Source: Anaeromicropila herbilytica (GTDB lineage: Bacteria; Bacillota; Clostridia; Lachnospirales; Lachnospiraceae). From it: a stretch of DNA of 64,000 nucleotides. Every line of letters starts with the position of its first letter. The stretch's first letter is position 1. Location of the stretch: the NCBI RefSeq assembly GCF_016591975.1, contig NZ_AP024169.1, positions 1,598,001 through 1,662,000 of the forward strand, written 5' to 3'. The notes under the pieces are model-generated. The model was not told the origin of the DNA, did no database searches, and saw only the letters and a program-made list of their open reading frames with translations. Positions 1-8,621 of the stretch are shown here, one piece after another. Made by a program: the position numbers and the translations under genes.

Positions 1-379
1 TGGTTGCAGCTTGTTTACCATTAATATAAAGGTAATTTTCTTTATAACTATCAGATGCTGAACGAATCACAAATGTGTAGTGCTTGGTTGTTGGAATCTC
101 AACTTGTACAGACCATGAATTGTTGCTTTTCTGGTCGAAACCAGTAGCATAGCCTGTACCACTAAAACCAGCTCTAGTGGATGCTGCCTTGATATCTCCA
201 GTCATTGTTGCATTTTCGGCTTCAATCTTTGTAGAGAATGTCTCTGCAGCTTGTACTGTATTGGTGTTATTTGCAAGTAGTAGATTTGTGTTAACCCCAG
301 GTGTGTTGCCAAGGAGCAATGATGTTATCATCCCCAATATTAACATCATCGCCATGACGGTTCTTTTACCTCTTTTCAT
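1..379 (-). CDS. Secreted protein with CBM35-like carbohydrate-binding module (partial)
   Basis: The reading frame on the minus strand starts at the ATG at 379-377, eight bases after a good AAGGAGG ribosome site, and runs off the left edge of the window without a stop, so only about 126 N-terminal residues are seen. Residues 1 to about 45 form a signal peptide: a basic start (MKRGKR), a hydrophobic core and a VQA cleavage-like site. The following part (KIEAENATMTGDIKA, then a Gly-rich stretch with SGTGYATGF) resembles the N-terminal half of family 35/6 carbohydrate-binding modules, which bind plant cell-wall sugars. The missing remainder probably holds a glycoside hydrolase or further binding modules, but that is inference. 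It is not co-directional with its right-hand neighbour's promoter and seems to be its own unit. Confidence 0.7.
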   Translation of the reverse strand, partial: MKRGKRTVMAMMLILGMITSLLLGNTPGVNTNLLLANNTNTVQAAETFSTKIEAENATMTGDIKAASTRAGFSGTGYATGFDQKSNNSWSVQVEIPTTKHYTFVIRSASDSYKENYLYINGKQAAT

Positions 380-407
380 ACTAAAAACCTCCTTATAATT
401 TATAGTT

Positions 408-508
408 CTCTCGGAAGTTACTAAACTATAAAAGGATGATATGATGGAAATATATAATACAGAAAAGTACTAGGTTTATCTTTTCATGGTTTTAGACTTT
501 TCCGAGAG
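408..508. promoter_or_regulatory. Spaced inverted repeat CTCTCGGAA upstream of the CBM35-like gene
   Basis: CTCTCGGAA at 408-416 is repeated in inverted form as TTCCGAGAG at 500-508, with 83 bases between the arms. The pair sits just upstream of the minus-strand gene starting at 379. It may be a pair of regulator sites flanking the promoter; no regulator is assigned. Confidence 0.3.
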
Positions 509-697
509 TACTCTTATATAAAATTACGATAAATGAAATTTTGATTGAAGGATTAGTGAATGATGAAAGAATATGTCTAAATTTAGCAGTGAGTAATAAT
601 TTTTAGATATAAAATATGAAAGCCTTTTCATTGATTTTATTATATAATAATTGGTAATAAAATACAATAGATATCTGATAAAGATACAAGAAAAAAT

Positions 698-737
698 AAA
701 AAACTACCAGATTTCATGAAAAATACTGGTAGTTTTA
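698..737 (-). terminator. Rho-independent terminator after the DUF4250 gene
   Basis: An 11-bp perfect stem (AAAACTACCAG at 700-710 against CTGGTAGTTTT at 726-736) is followed, reading on the minus strand, by a long T-rich run. It lies 8 bases beyond the stop of the minus-strand gene ending at 745. Confidence 0.75.
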
Positions 738-744
738 CAACAAT

Positions 745-921
745 CTATACAAATTGGTTTCTTGTGTTATCATAAAGATAATCTATTTGTTGCAGTTTAT
801 TTATAACATGTTCCTTGCTTATATTTAAAGATTTGCATAAATCATCAAGATTTTTATAATGATCTCTTAATTGTGTATTGATATAGCTTAGTAGCATCAC
901 TGGATCGTTAGGTAATGACAT
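745..921 (-). CDS. DUF4250 family protein
   Basis: This is a 58-residue cytoplasmic protein. The opening SLPNDPVMLLSYINTQLRD and the ending IDYLYDNTRNQFV match what is known of the DUF4250 family, a very short family common in Clostridia whose function is unknown. The longer reading from 969 is rejected: the ATG at 921 has an AAGGAG site 8 bases upstream, and the 16 extra residues would be encoded partly by a repeat fragment (958-998). A terminator follows immediately, so it is probably monocistronic. The central residues suggest a small helix-turn-helix-like fold, but I cannot show DNA binding. Confidence 0.8.
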   Translation of the reverse strand: MSLPNDPVMLLSYINTQLRDHYKNLDDLCKSLNISKEHVINKLQQIDYLYDNTRNQFV

Positions 922-957
922 ATATATGCTCCTTTTCAATAATTTTTTTTTATTATA

Positions 958-998
958 TTGCCTAGACAACCTCCCAAACAGGTCATTTGTCGGGCAAC
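958..998 (-). repeat. Family B repeat, solitary end fragment
   Basis: The 41 bases starting TTGCCTAGACAACCTCC and ending TTTGTCGGGCAAC are essentially identical to the right end of the large palindromic repeat at 38227-38521. Only one arm is present here, so this looks like a remnant left by deletion or one-ended recombination. Confidence 0.75.
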
Positions 999-1026
999 AT
1001 CATAGAATTAGAGTGTCAAAAACTCA

Positions 1027-1905
1027 TTACTTTATATTTTTCAATTCATCAGGTACTGTAAAATCACTTGCAGATCCTAAACTATCATATTCAATAGTAA
1101 CCATACATTTTGGTATCTTAATGGATTCACTACTATCAAGAATAGAGGAATCAGAATTTGTTTTCTTTGAGTTGATTGAGGAAGCAAGGATTGCATCCAT
1201 AATATCTTGTAAAAATGAAGTCATATCCATTTTCATTTTAACTGGATTCATAGAATCTTGATCAAGCCACATGGTAATTGGAATATCTTTAAGATTTTTA
1301 AAGTTTATCTTATCAAATCCAACAGAGCTTAATAAAGAAAGAAATTTTTTATTTTGAAGCATTTTTTTTAATGATTTACCAGTCATAATACCTTCTAACT
1401 TAATAGTTGTTTTGTTGGATATTTTTTCTGTACCAACTTTCTTGAAACTTTTGGCATTAGATAAGTAAAGATCTAGAGTCAATTGATTAAAATAATCAGT
1501 CTGTTTGGGACTCATGAGACTGGAATCAAGTTTAGTTTTATTCCATTTACCATTTGTATTCATATATTCATAATAGTTATTGTTGTCTTCTAATATATAA
1601 GATGAAATATCTTGAGATCCTAGCGCTCCCATGTCAATATTCATATCCATTTTGGTTTTATAAGGGGTGGTAAATGAAGTCATTGCTATTTTCATTTTGA
1701 TATCGAAATTGTCAGAGCCTGACGTCATGCTAAAGTCCATTGTCATGTTAGCGTCGTAATTTTTAGCTGATGCAAGATTTTGTTGTGCCTTTTTTATCAT
1801 ACTTACAGGTGACATGGAAGGGCTAGTCTTTTTATGACAGCCAATTGTCAATAATCCAATTACGATAATCAGTAATGTAAGTAAAATTTTACGATTTTTA
1901 TTCAT
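1027..1905 (-). CDS. Lipoprotein, DUF6612/LolA-like
   Basis: This 292-residue protein has a lipoprotein signal peptide (basic MNKNRK, hydrophobic core, then LTIGC with the lipidated Cys at 23), so it should be anchored on the outer face of the cytoplasmic membrane. The mature part starts with a Ser/Pro spacer and the motif MIKKAQQNLASAKNYDA. It continues with alternating strands full of Met and Lys (MKMKIAMTSF, KMDMNIDMG, PVKMKMDMTSF). This pattern is typical of DUF6612/LppX-like half-barrel lipoproteins that resemble the carrier LolA and bind hydrophobic ligands. The ligand is unknown. No partner gene is adjacent; rarA on the other strand begins 233 bases upstream. Functional assignment is by family resemblance only. 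Confidence 0.7.
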   Translation of the reverse strand: MNKNRKILLTLLIIVIGLLTIGCHKKTSPSMSPVSMIKKAQQNLASAKNYDANMTMDFSMTSGSDNFDIKMKIAMTSFTTPYKTKMDMNIDMGALGSQDISSYILEDNNNYYEYMNTNGKWNKTKLDSSLMSPKQTDYFNQLTLDLYLSNAKSFKKVGTEKISNKTTIKLEGIMTGKSLKKMLQNKKFLSLLSSVGFDKINFKNLKDIPITMWLDQDSMNPVKMKMDMTSFLQDIMDAILASSINSKKTNSDSSILDSSESIKIPKCMVTIEYDSLGSASDFTVPDELKNIK

Positions 1906-2138
1906 AAACGTACATCCTCGCTCTCTAAGGTTATATATTTATTATAACATTAATCTTCATGAAGACAATGAATATGGATTTTTCTAATCTTATTCTAATA
2001 AATGAGCGAAATGGAAAACAAAGTTGTTAATTACTAATAAGCATGATAAAATATTAGGATATCAGTGAAACATTAGTAATAATTGGGTTAAGAACTGCGG
2101 ATTATGGTAATTAATTCGTAAGAACTTGGAGGTATTAA

Positions 2139-3467
2139 ATGGATTTATTTGAATATATGAGCCAAAATACATTAGAAAAAGAGTCACCTCTAGCTTCTAG
2201 ATTACGACCTACCGCATTAGAAGAAGTAGTGGGGCAACAACATATTGTAGGTAAAGATAAACTATTATATCGTGCAATTAAGGCGGATAAGATTAGTTCT
2301 ATCATATTTTATGGGCCACCTGGAACAGGTAAAACAACGCTTGCGAAAGTAATCGCGAATACAACAAAAGCCAATTTTACTCAGATTAATGCAACAAGCG
2401 CAGGCAAAAAGGATATGGAAGAAGTAATACAAGAAGCAAAGACTCAGATTGGTATGTATGGAAAAAAAACAATTCTTTTTGTAGACGAGATTCATCGATT
2501 TAATAAAGGACAGCAAGATTATTTGTTACCTTATGTGGAAGATGGAACAATTATATTGATAGGTGCTACTACAGAAAATCCATATTTTGAGGTAAATGGG
2601 GCGTTAATATCAAGGTCAATTATATTCGAGTTAAAATCATTGGATAAAGAAGATATTAAGACGTTATTGATTCGTGCGATTTCAGATGAGATAAAAGGCT
2701 TAGGTGCGTATGAAGCTGTAATTGATGAGGAAGCACTTGAATTCCTTGCTGACATATCAAATGGTGATGCTAGATCTGCATTAAATGCAATCGAATTAGG
2801 TGTTCTTACTACTGAAAGAAGTTCAGATGGTAAGATTCACATTACAATAGAAGTTGCAAGTGAGTGTATACAAAAGAGAGCAGTGCGTTATGATAAATCT
2901 GGAGATAATCATTATGATACGATTTCTGCATTTATTAAAAGTATGAGAGGTTCAGACCCGGATGCTGCAATCTATTATTTAGCTAGAATGTTATATGCTG
3001 GAGAAAGTGTAGAATTTATCGCAAGAAGAATTATGATCTGTGCAGCAGAAGATGTATCGAATGCAGATCCGAATGCTTTAGTTGTTGCAACTGAGGCAGC
3101 TGCAGCAGTCGAACGTCTTGGTATGCCTGAGGCAAGAATTGTACTAGCTCAAGCTGCCACTTATGTGGCATGTGCTCCTAAGAGTAATTCAGCAATCATG
3201 GCAATTGATGCAGCACTTGAGCTTGTTAAGAATGAGAAGTCTAGTGCGATACCAACTTATTTGCTTGATGCACATTATAAAGGAGCAGCCAAGTTAGGAC
3301 ATGGATTAGGCTATAAATATGCGCATAATTATAAGAATAATTATGTGAAACAACAATATCTACCGGATGAATTTAAAGATATTACATTCTATCATTTATC
3401 AGAGAATGGATATGAAAAAGAGCTTAAAAAACATATGCATAGAATAAAAGAAGAAGCAGAGGAGTAA
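2139..3467 (+). CDS. rarA: Replication-associated recombination protein RarA (MgsA)
   Basis: RarA is an AAA+ ATPase related to clamp loaders that acts at stalled replication forks. The 442-residue length is normal for the family. The Walker A loop GPPGTGKTT is at residues 59-67 and the Walker B/DExH segment ILFVDEIH ends at 119, with Asp116 and Glu117. A sensor-1 region (IGATTENPYFEVN) and the arginine-finger region (LISRSI) follow. The C-terminal half contains the MgsA/RarA tetramerisation region, including the RRIMICAAEDVSNADPNAL segment. A Shine-Dalgarno sequence (CTTGGAGGT) precedes the ATG. It stands alone and is closed by a strong hairpin at 3476-3522. Housekeeping gene, high confidence. 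Confidence 0.95.
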   Translation: MDLFEYMSQNTLEKESPLASRLRPTALEEVVGQQHIVGKDKLLYRAIKADKISSIIFYGPPGTGKTTLAKVIANTTKANFTQINATSAGKKDMEEVIQEAKTQIGMYGKKTILFVDEIHRFNKGQQDYLLPYVEDGTIILIGATTENPYFEVNGALISRSIIFELKSLDKEDIKTLLIRAISDEIKGLGAYEAVIDEEALEFLADISNGDARSALNAIELGVLTTERSSDGKIHITIEVASECIQKRAVRYDKSGDNHYDTISAFIKSMRGSDPDAAIYYLARMLYAGESVEFIARRIMICAAEDVSNADPNALVVATEAAAAVERLGMPEARIVLAQAATYVACAPKSNSAIMAIDAALELVKNEKSSAIPTYLLDAHYKGAAKLGHGLGYKYAHNYKNNYVKQQYLPDEFKDITFYHLSENGYEKELKKHMHRIKEEAEE

Positions 3468-3475
3468 GATGGATA

Positions 3476-3522
3476 TGCTCCTTGTGGTAGAACGATAAAA
3501 GATTATTCTACTACAAGGAGCA
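3476..3522 (+). terminator. Terminator hairpin after rarA
   Basis: A 17-bp stem (TGCTCCTTGTGGTAGAA against TTCTACTACAAGGAGCA, one mismatch) lies 9 bases after the rarA stop. The T-rich stretch (TTCTTTTTAT) comes about 15 bases later, so termination may be less than fully efficient. Confidence 0.6.
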
Positions 3523-3609
3523 ATCATTGACTCAGCTGCTTCTTTTTATATTAGTTAGGTTGTATAGAAGTTATTATAACAATTAATAATGCTCCATATG
3601 GATCATCGA

Positions 3610-3828
3610 TTAAAGTTCATTATCATCCTTATTTTTCTTCTTCATAACTTTATAAAATAACATCATACAGTATGCCATGATTGGAATAATGATTGTGCAG
3701 TAAACACTTGCTTGGAATAAGGCATTGGAATAAGGTGTTACTAATAAAGAAGATATTAAAGTAACTAAGTATAAGAGAACTAATAATGAGATTGCAATAA
3801 TAGATAAAATTTGTTTTCCGTTTTTCAT
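3610..3828 (-). CDS. Small two-TM membrane protein, unknown function
   Basis: This 72-residue protein has a short basic N-terminus (MKNGKQ), two hydrophobic segments (about residues 7-29 and 40-60) and a highly charged C-terminal tail (KVMKKKNKDDNEL). By the positive-inside rule both ends should be cytoplasmic. The ATG has an AAAGGA ribosome site at normal spacing, and the frame does not overlap a better gene, so it is likely real. I recognise no family. It sits between rarA and a PucR-like regulator with no obvious operon partner. Confidence 0.6.
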   Translation of the reverse strand: MKNGKQILSIIAISLLVLLYLVTLISSLLVTPYSNALFQASVYCTIIIPIMAYCMMLFYKVMKKKNKDDNEL

Positions 3829-3978
3829 GATAGAATCCTTTCTATGAAATACTCCTATGATACGAAAGAGAGTATTATAATCGTGTAAAATGTACTTAAT
3901 GTTGATTATTGTAATTTCTAATATTTTATCATAGGAAGTTCACAAAGTCGAGTGGATACCAAAATTTATTAAACAAAC

Positions 3979-5097
3979 TTACATAGATAGATATTCCTTA
4001 ATATAAAAAGACATAAGCAAGTTAAATTTAATAGAGGAGTTATCGAGTTCAGTACCAAGCAGGTCTTTTATTTTTCGAATACGATATACAATGGTATTTC
4101 GGTGAGTAAATAGTCTTGATGCAGTTTCAATTAAGTTACAGTCAGATAGTAGAAAATACCGTAGTGTATTTAAATAGTCGGTATCGTGTTCTACATCGTG
4201 TTGTTCTAATATACCAAGGTCTCGTTGGTAAATTGAATACAGGATAGCAGGATCGGAACAACAGTATAGAAGTTGAAATATTCCTAGTTCATCAAATATT
4301 ACAAAGGAACGCTTCCACAATTGGGCTGCTGCTAAAGAAAAAAAAGCTCTTTTATAACTTTGTCCTATTTGAGTAATGGAATGTATCTCATCACTAATGC
4401 CTAAAGCTATACTATCACAATAGCATAATAATTCGATTAATTTATCTAGAGAGAGTTCTGCTTCATTAGAATGATAGATTAATATTTGAAAATTATCATA
4501 GAAGAATAGGTGATATTTTAGCCCATAACTATTTAGTGGAGAGGTTATGATAGTGGTATCATGAAGATTACGAATGACAATAATTCGATAATCAGAGTTC
4601 GTTTGAAAACCATATTGGTTTAGGGTACGCAATATATTATCTGGAACCGACGTCTGATATAATGCACTCTGAAAAGCAGCGCTTAGATGATCTTCACGTT
4701 GGTTATCTTGCAATAGTATACGACAATAATCCTGCATAATTTCAACAAGATGCACGTCCCAAGGAAATGTAAAAAGGGGAATCTTATTTATTTCACAAAA
4801 ATCTATAATCTCAGGTGTTAGATCCTCTTCGAAAAGATATTTCCCAATATTTATTAGAATACAACTACAATTATTCATAGAAAGTGCTCGAATAAATTCT
4901 AGGAGGCTAATACCGTTACTTCGGAAAAGACCAGTAGTAATCACGAGTTCCCCACCTTTTAGAAAGCTAATATTTTGAATATCCTCAGCTAGGTAAATCC
5001 AAGAGACGGTATTATTCATGCCATTCCTACCAGAATGGAAATCTAATTGATATTTTCCTTTCGCAAATTCGTATAAAGCATTCACTTGTGTCTTCAT
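3979..5097 (-). CDS. PucR-family transcriptional regulator
   Basis: The protein has 372 residues. The N-terminal third (about 1-125) looks like the PucR_1 ligand-sensing domain: GMNNTVSWIYLAEDI, then GGELVITTGLF. The C-terminal 60 residues contain the PucR-type helix-turn-helix LIETASRLFTHRNTIVYRIRKI, preceded by the GGDEF-like spacer typical of the family. PucR/CdaR proteins are activators of catabolic genes for purines, sugar acids or amino acids. It is divergent from the kinase/ABC transporter/aminotransferase genes starting at 5441, so it is a candidate activator of that group. The ribosome site is weak: the nearest GGGAGG lies about 14 bases upstream and is supplied by a copy of repeat family C (5102-5182) in the leader. 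Confidence 0.8.
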   Translation of the reverse strand: MKTQVNALYEFAKGKYQLDFHSGRNGMNNTVSWIYLAEDIQNISFLKGGELVITTGLFRSNGISLLEFIRALSMNNCSCILINIGKYLFEEDLTPEIIDFCEINKIPLFTFPWDVHLVEIMQDYCRILLQDNQREDHLSAAFQSALYQTSVPDNILRTLNQYGFQTNSDYRIIVIRNLHDTTIITSPLNSYGLKYHLFFYDNFQILIYHSNEAELSLDKLIELLCYCDSIALGISDEIHSITQIGQSYKRAFFSLAAAQLWKRSFVIFDELGIFQLLYCCSDPAILYSIYQRDLGILEQHDVEHDTDYLNTLRYFLLSDCNLIETASRLFTHRNTIVYRIRKIKDLLGTELDNSSIKFNLLMSFYIKEYLSM

Positions 5098-5101
5098 ATA
5101 A

Positions 5102-5182
5102 GTTCACACTGCCTCCCATCTGTCGCCTTTGGCGACATACAAATCAAGGTGTGAAATTATTTTTATTTCACACTGCCTCCCT
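5102..5182. repeat. Family C interspersed repeat, copy 1
   Basis: A direct repeat TTCACACTGCCTCCC occurs at 5103-5117 and 5167-5181. Between the copies lie a perfect hairpin (TGTCGCC-TTT-GGCGACA) and an inverted GGTGTGAAA. A related copy is at 26673-26765 and a decayed one at 32973-33050. This copy forms the leader of the pucR-like gene, so it is probably transcribed. Confidence 0.6.
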
Positions 5183-5373
5183 TAGAGTAAGTTAGTATAG
5201 GTTTTCAAAACTCTTTTTTGATACTATATCATACATATGGTTGTATGAAAAGAACAAAAGGACAAAATTGTACTAGAAAAAGCAAGGAGAAATAGGAATA
5301 ATGAAATATAGAAATAATCTTTCATTGTATCTAAAGTACAAAGGAAGAGTAAAATGTTTGGAACCAGAGTCCA

Positions 5374-5402
5374 TTGTAAAATGCATGTAATATGATTATA
5401 AT
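5374..5402 (+). promoter_or_regulatory. SigA-type promoter for the cytidylate-kinase-like gene
   Basis: TTGTAA at 5374-5379 and a consensus TATAAT at 5397-5402 are separated by exactly 17 bases. Transcription would start around 5409, about 30 bases before the ATG at 5441. Confidence 0.6.
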
Positions 5403-5440
5403 CTTGGTATAGTTAATGAAATATGAAGGAGGACATTGGT

Positions 5441-6046
5441 ATGAGTGATAAATTCGTTGTAACAATTGCACGTCAGTTTGGAAGCTTAGGAAGACCGATT
5501 GCAAAGCAAGTTAGTGAAATGCTAGGAATTGAATATTATGATAGAGATATCGTAGATATGGCGGCGAAAAAACTTGAACTGCCTGTCTCAACAATAAGTG
5601 ACTATGAAGAAAGTGCAAAATCAGCCTTCTTTAATATGAGCTACCCACTAGGAATGGGAACCAACTCAATTCAAGATACTATTTTTGCAACACAAAAGAA
5701 AATAATCATTGATCTAGCGGAAAAAGAATCTTGTATCATTGTAGGAAGATGTGCAGATTATATTCTAAGTGATCACAAGAACATCATTAAAGTATTTATT
5801 TATGCTCCTTATGCTGCGAGACTTCGTAATTGTGTGGAAAGGTTGAATATGCAACCGGAAGAAGCAAGAAGAATGATTGCAGAAGTAGATAAAGCAAGGG
5901 AAGCTTATCATAGACAATATTGTAGCTACTCGATGTCGGATAAAGACTATAAACATATCATGGTGGATTCAAGTTTACTTGGAGTGGATGGTACTTGTGA
6001 AGTGTTAGTGGACATTATTAAGAAGAAATTTTACTTAAATAAATAG
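5441..6046 (+). CDS. Cytidylate-kinase-like family protein (AAA_26)
   Basis: The 201-residue protein begins FVVTIARQFGSLGRPIAKQ, which fits the degenerate P-loop region of the cytidylate-kinase-like family (Cytidylate_kin2). These are putative NMP-kinase-fold proteins common in Lachnospiraceae, mostly of unknown substrate. Later motifs that fit are YYDRDIVDMAAKK, CIIVGRCADYIL and the C-terminal VDSSLLGVDG. The start at 5441 is chosen because an AAGGAGG site sits 8 bases before it; the ATG at 5423 overlaps that site. The gene has its own promoter and is followed by a hairpin (6083-6114) only 33 bases before the ABC ATPase gene, so some read-through into the transporter genes is likely. True CMP kinase activity is unproven. 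Confidence 0.8.
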   Translation: MSDKFVVTIARQFGSLGRPIAKQVSEMLGIEYYDRDIVDMAAKKLELPVSTISDYEESAKSAFFNMSYPLGMGTNSIQDTIFATQKKIIIDLAEKESCIIVGRCADYILSDHKNIIKVFIYAPYAARLRNCVERLNMQPEEARRMIAEVDKAREAYHRQYCSYSMSDKDYKHIMVDSSLLGVDGTCEVLVDIIKKKFYLNK

Positions 6047-6082
6047 AATAAATAGACATTATGGATAAAAAATGTTAAGAGC

Positions 6083-6121
6083 AACGGAGCCTTTCAGCTT
6101 AGAAGGGCTCCGTTTTAATTT
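6083..6121 (+). terminator. Terminator/attenuator hairpin before the amino-acid ABC genes
   Basis: A 9-bp GC-rich perfect stem (AACGGAGCC at 6083-6091, GGCTCCGTT at 6106-6114) is followed by TTAATTTT. It ends 32 bases before the start codon of the next gene, leaving no room for a promoter in between. It must therefore be read through or act as an attenuator for the downstream operon. Confidence 0.75.
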
Positions 6122-6146
6122 TCATAAAAGGAAAGAGGGTGTTGTT

Positions 6147-6875
6147 ATGGCTTTGCTTGAAATTAAAAACCTATCCAAATCATTTGGAGATCTAGAAGTT
6201 CTTCGCGATGTTAATATATCAATTAACAAAGGAGAAGTAGTCGTAATCATCGGACCATCTGGTTCAGGAAAAAGTACCATGCTTCGTTGTTTGAACCTAT
6301 TAGAGCAACCAACAGGTGGAGAAATAACATATCAGGATGAAGATATTATGAAGCTTGGTAAGAAAGTAACAGAATATAGAAAACATGTTGGAATGGTATT
6401 TCAACGATTTAATTTATTTACCTTGAAGACAGTTTTAGAAAATGTAATGTATGCACCGATGAAACTAAACAAAGTTCATAAAAATGAAGCGATGAATCAA
6501 GCAATGGAATTACTAAAAAAAGTTGGATTGGAAAACAAAAAAGATGTATTTCCCTCTTCTTTATCCGGTGGTCAGCAACAGCGTGTTGCCATTGCACGTG
6601 CTTTAGCAATGAGTCCAGATATCCTATTATTTGATGAGCCAACTTCTGCACTTGATCCAGAATTAGTAGGAGATGTATTAGAAGTAATGAAGCAATTGGC
6701 AAAGGAAGGCATGACCATGGTAGTCGTTACGCATGAAATGGGATTTGCAAAAGAAGTAGCAGACCGTGTTATCTTCATGGATGGCGGTTATGTTGTGGAA
6801 GAGGATACACCAAATAATATTTTTACTAGCCCGAGAAACGAAAGAACGCGAGCATTCTTGTCTCGTATACTTTGA
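6147..6875 (+). CDS. Polar amino-acid ABC transporter, ATP-binding protein (GlnQ-like)
   Basis: The 242-residue ATPase powers amino-acid uptake. Walker A is GPSGSGKST (36-44), the Q-loop lies in VGMVFQRFNLF, the ABC signature is LSGGQQQRVAIARAL, Walker B is ILLFDEPTSALDP and the switch His lies in VVVTHEMGFA. This matches the GlnQ/HisP/ArtP group of polar amino-acid importers. The ATG at 6147 is preferred over upstream codons because those run through the leader hairpin and the protein family begins at this point. It is followed 15 bases later by the permease gene and then by the binding lipoprotein. The downstream aminotransferase and 4-hydroxybutyrate dehydrogenase suggest that 4-aminobutyrate or a related amino acid could be the substrate; this is inferred from context. 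Confidence 0.93.
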   Translation: MALLEIKNLSKSFGDLEVLRDVNISINKGEVVVIIGPSGSGKSTMLRCLNLLEQPTGGEITYQDEDIMKLGKKVTEYRKHVGMVFQRFNLFTLKTVLENVMYAPMKLNKVHKNEAMNQAMELLKKVGLENKKDVFPSSLSGGQQQRVAIARALAMSPDILLFDEPTSALDPELVGDVLEVMKQLAKEGMTMVVVTHEMGFAKEVADRVIFMDGGYVVEEDTPNNIFTSPRNERTRAFLSRIL

Positions 6876-6890
6876 TAGGAGGTGGCCTGA

Positions 6891-7586
6891 ATGGAGTTTA
6901 ATTTTACAGAGACATTTAAGACTTTAGGTCCTAGTTTACTAGACGGAGTTGGAGTTGTGTTATATGTTACATTGATTGGATTTATCCTGTCTTTAGTCTT
7001 AGCATTATTGTTAGCAATTGGTAGGCTATCTAAGAGCAAATTATTAAAAGGAATATTAGGTATATTTATCGAATTCATTAGAGGTACACCTCTATTAGTA
7101 CAATTTTTTTACATTTATTATGTAGTACCAATGCTTATTAATGGAGTAGGTCAAATGTTTGGATTAACTATGAATGTTCAATTAGAAGCAACTACATGTG
7201 GTATTGTGGGATTTGCGATTAATTATGGTTGTTATATGTCAGAAGTAATACGTTCTGCTATTTTATCCGTTGACTCTGGTCAAAATGAGGCGGGATTAGC
7301 TCTTGGATTTAATGAAAGACAAGTAATGTTTCGATTTATTATTCCACCAGCATTACGTAACTCAGTACCTGTATTTGGAAATTACTTGGTTATGATGATT
7401 AAGGATACTTCACTATTGGCTATGATCTCAGTTCAAGAATTACTTTTACGTACTAAGACATTTGCGTCACAGACATTTCTTACGGTAGAAGCTTATACCA
7501 TTTTAGCACTTGTTTATCTGGTATTAAGTATCCCGTTATCTCAATTATCTAAGATTGTAGAAAGAAAATTAAAACAAGTAAAGTAG
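6891..7586 (+). CDS. Polar amino-acid ABC transporter permease (HisM/GlnP-like)
   Basis: The 231-residue inner-membrane permease has about five transmembrane segments. It carries the typical family motifs FIEFIRGTPLLVQ and, in the cytoplasmic EAA-like loop, the Glu-Ala-Gly-Leu-Ala-Leu-Gly pattern (SGQNEAGLALGFNERQ) that docks on the ATPase. A strong AGGAGG site precedes the ATG, 15 bases after the ATPase stop. It probably works as a homodimer since only one permease gene is present. It should sit between the ATPase (6147-6875) and the substrate-binding lipoprotein (7693-8604). Confidence 0.92.
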   Translation: MEFNFTETFKTLGPSLLDGVGVVLYVTLIGFILSLVLALLLAIGRLSKSKLLKGILGIFIEFIRGTPLLVQFFYIYYVVPMLINGVGQMFGLTMNVQLEATTCGIVGFAINYGCYMSEVIRSAILSVDSGQNEAGLALGFNERQVMFRFIIPPALRNSVPVFGNYLVMMIKDTSLLAMISVQELLLRTKTFASQTFLTVEAYTILALVYLVLSIPLSQLSKIVERKLKQVK

Positions 7587-7692
7587 TTTGATGTTTAAAG
7601 TTACTAATGAACAAATAGAGTTAGAGTGCAACTATGAGAGACATTATCAACTCTAATTCTAAAATATAAATTAAAGAAAGAAGGAGTTTATT

Positions 7693-8604
7693 ATGAGAAA
7701 TATGAAATCAATGAAAAAATGGATGTCTTTATGTTTGGTGATGATATTAGCGCTTACTTTTATGACAGGATGTCAGAGTTCTAAGAAGAATGATTCTTCC
7801 TCAAATAGCAATTCTGCTAAGACAAGCACCGATTCTGGAGAATCCGCATTATTACAGAAGATTAAGAAACAAGGATATATTGAAATAGGATCTTCTAACG
7901 ATGCTCCATTTTGCTATCAAGATGTTGATACCAGTGAGTTAAAAGGAATTGATATTGAGATATTGCGTGAAGTATGTAAAAGACTTGGAATTCCTGATAT
8001 TAAGTTAAAAGTAATTGATTTTTCAAATCTTTTAGTAGAACTAAATAATAGTAGTATTGATATGGTAGTAGATGGAATGTATGTAAAAGATGAAAGACTG
8101 AAAGTAGCTGCTTTTACTGATAAATGGTATCAAGAGGGTGAAGCAGTTGTTATACCAGAAGATTCTGATATCAAGAGTAAAGATGACCTAAAAGATAAAT
8201 CAGTTGGTGCTCAACCAGGGACAACATTTTATGATACAGCACAAAAATGGCTTGATGATGGAAAAATTGGTAAACTAGTAGCTTATGATAATCAAGCGAC
8301 TCTTATGACTGCTGTAAATATGGGGAAAGTTGATGCTGTAGTAACCGATGGTATTGTTGCAGGATATACTTTGGCATCTGACAGTTCACTTAAGTTACAA
8401 CTTTTAGCACCATACGAAGCAGAAGCAAGTGGACAGATTGGTGCGGCTGTTCGTTTTACAGATGAAGATTTCTTAAAAGAGTTTAATACAGCATTAAATG
8501 CTATGAAAAAAGACGGAACATTATTAAAAATTCTAAAGAATTATGGATTAACCGAAGATTATTTCGTAGATGCAGAGAGTGGAGTTACAAAAAATACTAA
8601 ATAA
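7693..8604 (+). CDS. Amino-acid ABC transporter substrate-binding lipoprotein
   Basis: The 303-residue protein has a lipoprotein signal ending LTFMTGC (Cys27) and a Ser/Asn-rich linker, then a family-3 solute-binding fold. Motifs are GYIEIGSSNDAPFCYQD near the start of the mature domain, GIDIEILREVCKRLG, VDGMYVKDERLKVAAFT (ligand loop), VGAQPGTTFYD, and VDAVVTDGIVAGYTLA. An Asp/Glu in these loops would hold the amino group of the ligand. It is preceded by AAGGAG and follows the permease after a 106-base gap, a usual arrangement for higher expression of the binding protein. The ligand cannot be read from the sequence; linkage with the downstream aminotransferase makes 4-aminobutyrate or another omega-amino acid plausible. 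Confidence 0.88.
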   Translation: MRNMKSMKKWMSLCLVMILALTFMTGCQSSKKNDSSSNSNSAKTSTDSGESALLQKIKKQGYIEIGSSNDAPFCYQDVDTSELKGIDIEILREVCKRLGIPDIKLKVIDFSNLLVELNNSSIDMVVDGMYVKDERLKVAAFTDKWYQEGEAVVIPEDSDIKSKDDLKDKSVGAQPGTTFYDTAQKWLDDGKIGKLVAYDNQATLMTAVNMGKVDAVVTDGIVAGYTLASDSSLKLQLLAPYEAEASGQIGAAVRFTDEDFLKEFNTALNAMKKDGTLLKILKNYGLTEDYFVDAESGVTKNTK

Positions 8605-8621
8605 GATGGGGGATATGAATT

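Noticed and set aside
177..398. 73-residue plus-strand frame at the left edge
   Set aside because: It is antisense to the signal peptide and CBM35-like part of the partial gene and runs over that gene's ribosome site.
926..1261. 111-residue plus-strand frame antisense to the lipoprotein and family B fragment
   Set aside because: It crosses a repeat fragment and the 3' end of a convincing lipoprotein gene, without a ribosome site.
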